In this document: positions 50,640 to 59,382 of the stretch, one piece after another
Layout: each line of letters starts with the position of its first letter
Numbering within the stretch: position 1 is the stretch's first letter
NCBI GenBank assembly: GCA_030388825.1
Contig: CP128835.1
Span: 1,346,001-1,410,000 of the forward strand
Reading direction: 5' to 3'
Origin: Rossellomorea sp. AcN35-11
GTDB taxonomy: Bacteria; Bacillota; Bacilli; Bacillales; Bacillaceae_B
DNA length: 64,000 nucleotides
The notes under the pieces: generated by a model
What the model saw: only the letters and a program-made list of their open reading frames with translations
Database searches by the model: none
Told to the model about the DNA's origin: nothing
Position numbers and translations under genes: made by a program

Positions 50640-50800
50640 TGAAGATACATTCATTTTTGCTTAGACACGGGGTCAGGCTTGTTGGCCTGCAGTAACAGCC
50701 TCCTGGCAAGGGAGGAGGGCCCATGAATCCATTGTCTAAGGCGCACCACCCGCAGCTCTCACTGCCATCAACTTCTTCTCCCTGTATATCAGCATTTCCC
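50640..50800. other. GC-rich non-coding block, possible RNA or repeat remnant
   Basis: Between the DUF5317 gene and the amylopullulanase is a GC-rich stretch with several short self-complementary pieces (CAGGCTTGTTGGCCTG, CCTCCTGGCAAGGGAGGAGG). A 91-codon frame runs through it on the minus strand but has Cys/Pro/Gly-rich, non-protein-like composition. I cannot match it to a known RNA family. Confidence 0.35.
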
Positions 50801-50867
50801 AAAAAATCCCCCAATGGTCTGATAGAAACCTGAGAGAAAGTATTATAAACTAAAATAGACAGATAAT

Positions 50868-50881
50868 TGCAAGCGTTTGCA
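50868..50881 (+). promoter_or_regulatory. cre-like site 1 of amylopullulanase gene
   Basis: TGCAAGCGTTTGCA, a perfect palindrome close to the CcpA/LacI-family consensus (TGNAANCGNTTNCA). It is followed by TATAAA at about 50887, so binding would cover the promoter. Confidence 0.7.
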
Positions 50882-50933
50882 CTGGGTATAAATAACTACT
50901 CGAAGAGAGGATGAATCTTTTTTTAAACATTTG

Positions 50934-50947
50934 TGCAAACGGTTTCA
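50934..50947 (+). promoter_or_regulatory. cre-like site 2 of amylopullulanase gene
   Basis: TGCAAACGGTTTCA, again matching the CcpA/MalR-type consensus, 66 bp (about six turns) after site 1, in the 5' leader. Confidence 0.65.
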
Positions 50948-51008
50948 CACCTGCATCAAGAGCACTTCTATTATTCTATTTCATTTATTTATGGGGAGGA
51001 AAGTGTAT

Positions 51009-54000
51009 ATGAAGAATAGCTCAAAGCGTAAATTCTCCATCTTCATGGTGGTGATGATGCTGCTTAGTCTTTGGTCACCGGTTGCACCGGCTGGAGCAGC
51101 AGCGGACGGGGGGGTCCGAGGCTGAAGCGGCCACTGGCGATCGCACGGTCCGTTTCACCTATATCCGTGATGATCAGACTTACGGTGACTGGAACATCTG
51201 GGCCTGGAATACCGGGGTAAAGGATGATCAAATCGATTTTGACTCGTACGAAAACGGTGTGGCGACTGCAAATATTGCCGTTGCCCCTGAAACGGAGCAA
51301 TTCGGATTTGTCCTTCGCAGTACTGAGGACTGGGGAACTGCCCAGAAAGAATTTGGCGATCGTTTCATTAAAGTGAGCAAAAACGACACCCTCACCAAGG
51401 CCTACATAACAAGCGGTGTCGAGGAGATCCGCATCGTGCCCGACGGCTCGGCCCCGGTGATCGATGAGGGGAATGCCACATTCTATTACCGGGATAAAGA
51501 TCTTTTCAGTACAGATCAAATGGACACGATTGATAAAGTGGAATTGAAGTACAACGGGGAAACGAGAGCGATGACGTATGAACCGGAGAATGAGCGATTC
51601 GTCCTGTCATACGAAAATATCCCAAATGGGAAGAACCCGTACTCATTCCTGGTCACGAAAGACGGCGTCACGACAGAAGTGAGTGATCCATACAATGCAG
51701 TCGGCGGGGAATCATTCCTTGATTTCCAAAAGGGTGATTTAACCGTTACAGGTTCCGTTGCACCAGCTGCTGTGGACTATAACGAAAACGCGGTCTTATC
51801 CGTTAATGTCGCTGGGCTGACGGAGGATGTAACCATCCAAAAAAATCACGGCGGATGTTTCTTCGTTGGGCGGATCAGACAAGCTTGAGATCGATCCTTC
51901 ATTAGAGGCAGTGACCGTAGCCGTCGATGATGACATACCGGCTGGAACGAAATCGATTCCTCTAACCGTTGTGGATTCTTTCGGAAACTATTATGAGGGA
52001 ACGACGGAAATCGAAGTGAAAGCCAGGCAGTCTGTCGGTGATTCGGATTTCGACTGGGACGAATCCATCATCTATTTCATGCTGACAGACCGATTCTTCA
52101 ACGGGGATGCGTCGAATGATGATCCTTACAGCCTGAATTATGACAAAAGTAAACGAGGGACGTACCAGGGGGGAGATTTCAAAGGCCTCACGGAAAAGCT
52201 GGATTACCTGGATAACCTCGGGGTGAATACGATTTGGATCAGTCCCGTCGTGGAAAACATCCAATATGATGTGCGCCGTGGCGAGGAGGGCGAGCCATAC
52301 TTCGCTTACCACGGATATTGGGCAAATCACTTCGGGGAACTGAATCCTCACTTTGGATCCATGAACGACTTCCATACGTTGATTGATGAAGCCCATGACC
52401 GGGGAATCAAGATCATGGTCGATGTGGTCCTAAATCACACCGGATATGGGTTGAAAGAAATCGACGGGGAGCTTGCAGCGGATCAGCGTCCGAAAGGGTA
52501 TCCAACCGACGCAGAGCGTGATAGGTATCGTGACATCGTCCGTCAGGGGAATGTCGGGTCCGATGAAGTGGTGGGAGAATTAGCAGGGCTTCCTGATATC
52601 ATCACCGAAAATCCTGAAGTCCGCCGGCAAATCATCGACTGGCAGACGGCTTGGATTGAAAAAGCGACTACGGCAAAAGGAAATACGATCGACTATTTCC
52701 GCGTCGATACAGTCAAGCACGTGGAAGATGCGACCTGGATGGCCTTCAAGAACGCCATTACGGAAAAAATGCCTCAGCACAAACTAATCGGCGAAGTGTG
52801 GGGAGCCAGTGCCGATAACCAATCAGGCTACCTTGAAACGGGAATGATGGATTCCCTTCTGGACTTCGGTTTCAAGGAAATCGCCCGTGATTTTGTAAAC
52901 GGCGACCTGAAAGCGGCCAATGATAAACTGACGGCCCGCAATGGGAAAATAGATAATACGGCGACACTCGGTCAATTTTTAGGTAGTCATGACGAAGACG
53001 GATTCTTGTATTCGTTAGGGGGGGATGAAGGTAAGCTGAAAGTGGCGGCCTCCCTTCAGGCGACGTCCAAGGGCCAGCCGGTCATTTATTACGGTGAAGA
53101 GCTCGGCCAGAGCGGGGCGAATAATTATCCCCAGTATGACAACCGCTATGACTTTGACTGGGATGATGTAGAAGGTAATGACGTGTTGGAGCACTATACA
53201 AAGATTTTAACCTTTAGAGGAGCGCACTCAGAATTGTTCGCTAAAGGGGAGAGAAAAACGGTAGGTGGTTCGAACGCGGATCAATTCCTCGTTTTCTCCC
53301 GTGACTATGAAGAAGACTCCGTTTACGTCGGATTGAACGTGGCCGATAAGGCGAAGGAGATCACGTTGACAGTGGATTCCCCGGAAGCAGTCGTGACAAA
53401 TGCCTATACCGGTGAGTCATTTAATGTCGGCGGAGGGAATGAAATCACCCTGACACTTCCTTCTAAAGCAGACGGTGGTACTGCGTTGCTGACGGTTGAA
53501 GGCGGGAACATCACCGGTGTTGAAGCTGGATCAGGCAGTGGAGAAATAGAGCCGGTTCCTGAGAACAACATCCGCATCCACTACAATCGTACAGATGGAA
53601 ACTATGAGAACTATGGTGCATGGTTATGGAATGATGTGGCCAAGCCATCGGCAGGGTGGCCGACGGGAGCTACCATGTTTGAGAAAACCGACAGCTACGG
53701 GGCCTACATTGACGTTCCCCTTGCTGAAGGCGCGAAAAACATCGGATTCCTTGTCATGGATGTAACCAAAGGAGATGCCGGTAAAGATGGCGGCGATAAA
53801 GGATTTACGATCGGTTCTCCTGAGGTGAACGAGATCTGGATCCAGCAGGGATCGGATAAGGTATATACGTATGAGCCGGTTGATCTGCCGGAGAATACGG
53901 TGCGCATCCATTATGAGCGGGAAGACGGGAATTATGAAGGGTTCGGTTTATGGACATGGGGAGACGTGAAGAATGCTCCTGCCACGTGGCCGACGGACGC

Positions 54001-56546
54001 CATAGATTTCACGAAAAAGGATCGCTATGGCGCCTATGTGGATGTAGAACTGAACGAAGGGGCCAAAAACCTTGGTTTCCTGATTGTGAATGAAGCGACG
54101 GGAGAAAAAGACGGAGGCGACAAGTCCTTCAATCTCCTGGATAAGTATGATCATCTGTGGGTGAAGCAGGGTGATGATAACGTCTTTATCTCTCCTCACG
54201 GGGACGTGGCAACTGGCCTCATCTCTTCAGAGGTCATATCGGATGACACGATCCGTCTCCACTTCACCATGACAGATGGGTTGACAGAAGAAGCGTTACT
54301 GTCCGGCTTAGCTTTGAAAGACAGTGCCGGATCCGATGTGACAGTGAAAAATGCGGCAATCACAGGTGACAAAACAGTGGAAGTGAAGGCTGATTTCAAC
54401 CTGGATAAACTGCCGCTCTCCATCACCTACGCAGGCAGAACCGTAACGGCAGCGGCTGGCTGGAGACTGCTTGATAACAAGTATGCCTATGATGGGGATG
54501 ATCTTGGTTCCACATATGAAAAAGGAAATGCGACCTTGAAACTGTGGGCACCGAAAGCAAGCAGGGTAGTCGCGAACTTCTATGATAAAAAAGATGCTGC
54601 GAAGAAAATCGGCAGCGTAGAGCTGACCCTTGGTGAACAAGGTGTCTGGTCTACAAAAGTAAAGGCAGACGATTTAAAGGTAAAAGATCTGAAAGGCTAT
54701 TACTATCAATATGAAGTAACCAATGACGGTGTAACGAAAAAGGTACTGGATCCTTACGCGAAATCCATGGCTGCTTTTACCGTGAATACAGAAGGTGAAG
54801 CGGGACCAGACGGCGATAGCGTCGGAAAAGCGGCCATCGTCGATTTGAAAGGGACGGACCCTAAAAAGTTCGGCCATGCGTCCATCAAGGGCTACGAAAA
54901 ACGGGAAGATGCGGTCATATATGAGGTTCACGTCCGTGACTTTACGTCCGATCCTTCCATTGAAAAGGATTTGAAGAAGGAAAGATGGGGCACCTATGAT
55001 GCCTTCCTCAAAAAGCTTGATTACATCAAATCAATGGGTGTGACCCACGTCCAGCTCCTGCCGGTCATGGCGTGGTACTACGGCGATGAAACGAAGATGG
55101 GGGAACGTGAGCTTGAGTATTCCGCAGCAGGAAATGAATACAACTGGGGCTATGACCCCCACAGCTACTTCTCCCCGGACGGTGCGTACTCACAGGATGC
55201 TTGCCGATCCGCAACTGCGAATCGAAGAAACGAAGCGTTTGATCGATGCGATCCATGATAAGGGGATGGGTGTCGTCCTTGACGTCGTCTACACGCATAT
55301 GGCGAAAACAAGCACACTGAACGACATCGTGCCAAACTACTATGCGTTCCAGGATGATAAAGGGAACTTCCTTGGCGGCTTCGGGAACAACCTGGCAACG
55401 AACCATATCATGGCTGAAAAGCTCATGGTCGATTCCGTGAAATACTGGTTCGACGAATACAAGATCGATGGCATGAGATTCGATATGATGGGGGACGCCA
55501 CGTATCCAGCTGTTCAAAAAGCGTACGATGCAGCGGCTGAAATCAATCCCGATGCCCTGTTCATCGGGGAAGGCTGGAGAACATTCGCCGGTCATTTATC
55601 CGATCCAACACTTGAAGGAATGGGTGCCGATCAGGACTGGATGGACAAAACCGATGATGTTGGAGTGTTCTCCGACGAAATCCGGAACGAACTGAAATCA
55701 GGCTTCGGTTCAGAAGGGGAGCCGCGATTCCTGACTGGCGGCGCCCGGGATATCAACACGATTTTCAACAACATCAAGGGTCAGCCCGGCAACACCGCTG
55801 ACGACGATCCAGGCGACATGGTCCAGTACATCGCAGCCCATGATAACCTGCCTCTGTACGATGTCATTGCCCAGTCGATCAAAAAGGATCCGGCCATTCC
55901 AGAGAATAACCTGGAAATCCATAAGCGCATCCGACTTGGAAATTCCATGATCCTGACATCACAAGGAACAGCCTTCATCCACGCAGGTCAGGAATACGGC
56001 AGAACCAAGCAATGGCTCGGGGAAGGCGTACCGGAACAGAAATATCATGAGCTGGAGGACGAAGAGGGCAACCCATTCGGCTACTTCATCCACGACTCAT
56101 ACGATTCATCCGACGCCATCAACAAGTTTGACTGGGAAAAAGCAACGAACAAGAAGAAATATAAAGTGAATACCACCACGAGGAAGTATACACAAGGACT
56201 GATCAAATTAAGAAGATCAACGAACGCTTTCCGACTGGGAGAGAAAGAACTGGTTGATCAGAATGTCTCCCTTCTCGATTTACCTGAAATCGCTGATACA
56301 GACCTGATGGTTGCATACAAGAATGTATCGACGGACGGTACGGGAGAGTATTATGTATTCGTCAATGCCGACAGCGAGGCACGCACCCTATCCGTAGGGG
56401 ACTATGACCTCTCTAAAGGCAAAGTAATCGTAGACAACGACGAAGCCGGAACAAAACCCGTTTCCAAGAAATCAGGATTCACCCTCACGAAAGACACCTT
56501 GACGATGGATCCACTCACAACTGTAGTGATCAAGGTGCGGGACTAG
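51009..56546 (+). pseudogene. Secreted bifunctional amylopullulanase (two GH13 domains), three frameshifts
   Basis: ATG at 51009 after GGGGAGGAAAG, signal peptide MKNSSKRKFSIFMVVMMLLS to about residue 36. Order: N-terminal starch-binding region (FTYIRDDQTYGDWNIWAW), GH13 amylase domain (nucleophile YFRVDTVKHV, acid LIGEVWG, FLGSHDEDG), two CBM41-like repeats (IRIHYNRTDGNYENYGAWLW; VRIHYEREDGNYEGFGLWTW), a CBM48-like region, and a GH13 pullulanase domain (YNWGYDPHSYFSPDGAYS, DGMRFDMMGD, LFIGEGWR, AAHDNLP). Single extra bases at G7 (51108-51114), A7 (51839-51845) and TT near 55201 break it. 5538 bases equals three extra, about 1844 residues. The stop lies in REP R10. Degrades starch and pullulan outside the cell; carbon-repressed through the cre sites. 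Confidence 0.85.
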
Positions 56547-56565
56547 GGGACAGGCACCGCGTCCC
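56539..56565. repeat. REP-like palindrome R10
   Basis: GGGACTAGGGGACAGGCACCGCGTCCC. Contains the TAG stop of the amylopullulanase gene (56544-56546). Confidence 0.85.
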
Positions 56566-56582
56566 AATCCAGACTGCAGACT

Positions 56583-56609
56583 GGGACAGGGGGACAGGCA
56601 CTGCGTCCC
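56583..56609. repeat. REP-like palindrome R11
   Basis: GGGACAGGGGGACAGGCACTGCGTCCC, 17 bases after R10 in the same orientation. Confidence 0.85.
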
Positions 56610-56644
56610 TATCTAAACTCTTCAGGTAATAAGCAATACAAGGG

Positions 56645-56680
56645 TGAGGTCGATGATATATCGGCCTCATTTTTATTTTT
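56645..56680 (+). terminator. Terminator of amylopullulanase gene
   Basis: TGAGGTCGATGA / TATCGGCCTCA stem followed by TTTTTATTTTTT. Confidence 0.8.
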
Positions 56681-56698
56681 TAAGGGTGGGATTGAGGT

Positions 56699-56725
56699 GG
56701 GACTGAGGGACAGGCACCACGTCCC
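56699..56725. repeat. REP-like palindrome R12
   Basis: GGGACTGAGGGACAGGCACCACGTCCC. The rest of 56547-57002 is non-coding. Confidence 0.85.
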
Positions 56726-56955
56726 ACCCATTAAAATAAAGGTTTTTCTCGATTTATGTCGAATAAGTCATTTTAGGCCAATATTTCTCTCCGCTTTCAT
56801 ATTTCCTTCCATACCCCTTGAATGAACTCACCCGTATCACAGTCATTTCTCCACACGCTATATAACCCAGTGAAAAGTACGTTTAAATCAAAACCTATCA
56901 GAAAAAAGGAAGGCAGACAGGGGATTTTCTCCTCTCTCTATTTCCTAAAGAATCC

Positions 56956-56982
56956 GGGACAAGGGACCAGTCCCCACGTCCC
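56956..56982. repeat. REP-like palindrome R13, left flank of transposase
   Basis: GGGACAAGGGACCAGTCCCCACGTCCC, 20 bases before the transposase start codon. Confidence 0.85.
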
Positions 56983-57002
56983 ACTTGAGGTGATGAAGAA
57001 GA

Positions 57003-57812
57003 ATGCCAAGACAAGCAAGGAGAAAGAGCCGCAGTGGAGTGTATCATATTATGCTGCGAGGGATTAATAAACAGACAATATTTGAAGATGATGAGGATAG
57101 GGGGAGGTTTTTAGAGATAGTCAATAAGTATAGGAGAACAGGTGCATTTCAACTATACGGATATTGTTTGATGGACAATCATGTTCACTTACTAGTGAAA
57201 GAAATAAAGGACACCATTTCTGAAGCCGTCAAACGAATTAGTTCCAGTTATGTCTATTGGTACAACAATAAATATGATCGTTGCGGACACCTATTTCAGG
57301 ATCGTTTCAAAAGCGAGAATGTAGAAACAGCGGGATACTTCCTCAGGGTTCTCCGTTATATCCACCAAAACCCCTTACATGCAGGCCTCACCAAAAGTGT
57401 CTTCGCAAGCAAGTGGACGAGTATTCACGAATACATCAAGAACGATAGTGGTGTCATCGATATCCTCTTTCCCCTGCAATTATTCTCCACAGACAGAAAA
57501 GAATCAGTAATTAAATATGTAAGCTTCATGGAAAAACAGAACGATGATCAATTCTTAGATGATCATCCTAGGATAAGAAAAACGGATATGGAAGTAAAAG
57601 AATATTTGAGCCAATGGGGGATAACCATCAGCATGCTGCAGAAGCTGGACAGACAGGATCGCAATAATATAGTTAAAAAACTAAAACAAATCGATGGAGT
57701 AACAGTAAGGCAAGCTCTCAAGAATAACAGGAATCTCCAAAAGTGTGATCCACCGTGTAAAGTAAGGAGGAGGGACAGAGTGCCTGTCCCTCCGTCCCTC
57801 ATAACTGCTTAA
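57003..57812 (+). mobile_element. REP-associated tyrosine transposase (RAYT, Y1_Tnp), 269 aa
   Basis: Starts MPRQARRKSRSGVYHIMLRG, the usual start of IS200-like Y1 transposases of the RAYT group. HUH motif in YCLMDNHVHLLVKE near residue 55, SSSYVYWYNNKYDRCGHLFQ, then the helix YFLRVLRYIHQNPLHAGLTK with the candidate nucleophile Tyr near 118. These enzymes cut single-stranded REP hairpins and usually exist as single copies beside REPs. Here R13 lies 20 bases upstream and R14 overlaps the last codons (tail VPVPPSLITA). ATG at 57003. It probably generated the other 27-bp palindromes in the window. Complete and probably active or recently so. Confidence 0.9.
57772..57798. repeat. REP-like palindrome R14, right flank of transposase
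   Basis: GGGACAGAGTGCCTGTCCCTCCGTCCC. It overlaps the transposase 3' end and directly abuts the stop codon (57799-57801) of the convergent amidase gene. Confidence 0.85.
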
Positions 57813-58695
57813 GGTATTCCTCGATGTTTTTGTATGTGTCATAACGGTCGGCCCCTGAAAGAACGACGATCTTATCAGCAATCAATCCTTCTTTCTTTCC
57901 TCCGCAGACAATCAGTTCCTTTGCCACTTTTCCGTTAATCGCATTTCGGGGATATATCGGGCATTTTAATCTGTTCGCCAATAACTCCGTTGCCGGATAA
58001 TCGTTAAACGTGCCAATTACAATCGCTACCTCTAGCAAATCATCTTCCTCCTTCTTATCATCAATAGGTTTAGGGGCTTCAGGCAAATAAGGGAGGTTGA
58101 AGTACTCCAGTACGCCTTGAGCCGTTTCCCTTGCCACTTCTTTTTGAAAGTCTTTATCAAGCATCAGTTTCGCTTCGTCGGGATGATCCATGAATCCATT
58201 TTCCGTCAGGATGGCGACACCTTCGAATTCCCTGGTGATATGAAGGTTTTGCTCTATGATTCCACGCCATACTTGTTTGGTGCCTTGCTTTAAATATTTT
58301 CCTACGCTATTTGCCAATTCTCTTGCAGACTTTTTTCCAGGCTGTATATGAACAGAGATACCACTGGGGTTAGACCCGCTGAAAGACCCGTCAAATGCAT
58401 TGAAATGAAAGCTCACTAAAACAATCTTCACATTGGAAGAGCCGTATTTGTTAAGATAGAAATTCAATAAACGATTTGCTTCATCCGTTCGGGTCTTTAA
58501 CGGTACATCATTGGTCGTTGGAGATATATCATGGACGATGACTCCATGTCTTTTCAATTCCTCGCCGAAATATTCACTCACAGGTTCATTGAACTCATTC
58601 TCCTTAATCGCCCTCCCAAGAGAGCTGATATAGGGAGTCCTCTTGCCGGCAGTCTCCAGGCCATGACCGGCATCCCTCAATACTACATACATCAT
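57799..58695 (-). CDS. N-acetylmuramoyl-L-alanine amidase (Amidase_3) with CWB2-like end, 298 aa
   Basis: Amidase_3 fold from the N-terminus without signal peptide: VVLRDAGHGLETAGKRTPYI (zinc His), zinc Glu in KENEFNE, SFHFNAFDG (zinc His) and catalytic Glu in LTENGFMDHPDEA. After an acidic linker (about 195-210) a cell-wall-binding-type-2-like segment follows: VAIVIGTFNDYPATELLANR and VVLSGADRYDTYKNI. Lack of a signal peptide is typical of phage endolysins or mother-cell lysis enzymes. Starts ATG 58695 with GAAGGGGGAATTT upstream. The stop codon touches REP R14. Confidence 0.85.
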   Translation of the reverse strand: MMYVVLRDAGHGLETAGKRTPYISSLGRAIKENEFNEPVSEYFGEELKRHGVIVHDISPTTNDVPLKTRTDEANRLLNFYLNKYGSSNVKIVLVSFHFNAFDGSFSGSNPSGISVHIQPGKKSARELANSVGKYLKQGTKQVWRGIIEQNLHITREFEGVAILTENGFMDHPDEAKLMLDKDFQKEVARETAQGVLEYFNLPYLPEAPKPIDDKKEEDDLLEVAIVIGTFNDYPATELLANRLKCPIYPRNAINGKVAKELIVCGGKKEGLIADKIVVLSGADRYDTYKNIEEYLKQL

Positions 58696-58781
58696 CTAAA
58701 TTCCCCCTTCACTAGTACTATATTCTCAGCTTGTTTTATTGGTCACGTGTCTTATGGAAATTTTTTACATAATGCGAAAGA

Positions 58782-58800
58782 GGGACAGGCACCTTGTCCC
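58782..58800. repeat. Partial REP-like element R15
   Basis: GGGACAGGCACCTTGTCCC, lacking the outer GGGAC arm on one side. Confidence 0.7.
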
Positions 58801-58813
58801 AGAGTTATGATCC

Positions 58814-58840
58814 GGGACGCGGGACCTGTCCCTCCGTCCC
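58814..58840. repeat. REP-like palindrome R16
   Basis: GGGACGCGGGACCTGTCCCTCCGTCCC, opposite in orientation to R15, 13 bases away; a mosaic pair. Confidence 0.85.
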
Positions 58841-58865
58841 GTTCATTCTTTTAGGAATAATCCCA

Positions 58866-58895
58866 TTGACGTTAGTAAAAATATGGTATTATAGT
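58866..58895 (+). promoter_or_regulatory. Sigma-A promoter of riboswitch gene
   Basis: TTGACG at 58866-58871 and TTATAG/TATAGT at 58889-58895 with 17-18 bp spacing, about 90 bases before the riboswitch. Confidence 0.65.
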
Positions 58896-58982
58896 GAAGT
58901 GGTAAATTTGATATAGGTCTATATACGGTCGCGATTGAATCGTGTTCCATTTGTGTTACAAATCAATCTTTCATAATTCGTA

Positions 58983-59062
58983 CGATAAAGGCAAACCCAT
59001 TGAAAGGTGGGGACGCAAAACTACAGGGGCTAATGTCTGACGACGATGCTTGCCAGTTTCCG
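58983..59062 (+). ncRNA. c-di-GMP-I (GEMM) riboswitch
   Basis: Shows the conserved order of the GEMM-I aptamer: AAAGGCAAACC, stem CCCATT closed by a GAAA tetraloop with GGTGGG, then GGGACGCAAA, a second helix region ACTACAGGGGCTAATG ... GATGCTTGCCAGT whose outer AAACT/AGTTT can pair. The sequence binds cyclic di-GMP and controls the downstream gene. The expression platform is not obvious; CCGAAACGG-type pairing between aptamer end and gene may block the ribosome site. The controlled gene starts at 59103. Confidence 0.85.
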
Positions 59063-59102
59063 AAACGGACTCCTGCGATTTATGAACATGGAGGAAAAGA
59101 TG

Positions 59103-59261
59103 ATGAAGAAATCAGGATTCATGTCACAAATGAAGAGAAAATGGCATTCCTTGAGGATCCATTACAACCTGGTGTTACTTGATGGCTGCTTAGATTGCCG
59201 GATGAAAAAGAAATTACAAGAAAAAATATCCTATCATGAAATGAAACTAAACAATCTATAG
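59103..59261 (+). CDS. Riboswitch-controlled 52-residue protein
   Basis: ATG at 59103 with GGAGGAAA 5-6 bases upstream (another ATG lies directly before). Product begins MKKSGFMSQMKRKWHSLRIH, continues YNLVLLDGCLDCRMKKKLQE and ends KISYHEMKLNNL: small, strongly basic, with a CLDC pair and no signal peptide or membrane helix. The family is not recognised. It is the only gene between the c-di-GMP riboswitch and a strong terminator, so it is the direct output of c-di-GMP sensing here. A DNA-, RNA- or protein-binding effector is possible (inference). Confidence 0.75.
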   Translation: MKKSGFMSQMKRKWHSLRIHYNLVLLDGCLDCRMKKKLQEKISYHEMKLNNL

Positions 59262-59307
59262 TCATGAGAGACATCTATATATCTAGTGATTGCATGAAAA
59301 AACGAAA

Positions 59308-59354
59308 GAAGCCGACGACCCATCTGCATAGCAGGTCGTTGGCTTCTCTTTTTT
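59308..59354 (+). terminator. Strong rho-independent terminator
   Basis: GAAGCCGACGACC (59308-59320) pairs with GGTCGTTGGCTTC (59334-59346), one G-T, followed by TCTTTTTT. Confidence 0.85.
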
Positions 59355-59382
59355 ATAGACTGCTCAATAGAAGGTATGACCT

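Noticed and set aside
50539..50814. 91-codon minus-strand frame upstream of DUF5317
   Set aside because: Composition is not protein-like (Gly/Pro/Cys-rich block), no start signal; treated as non-coding GC-rich block.
56822..57067. 81-codon plus-strand frame before the transposase
   Set aside because: It crosses REP R13, lacks a ribosome site and overlaps the transposase start in another frame.
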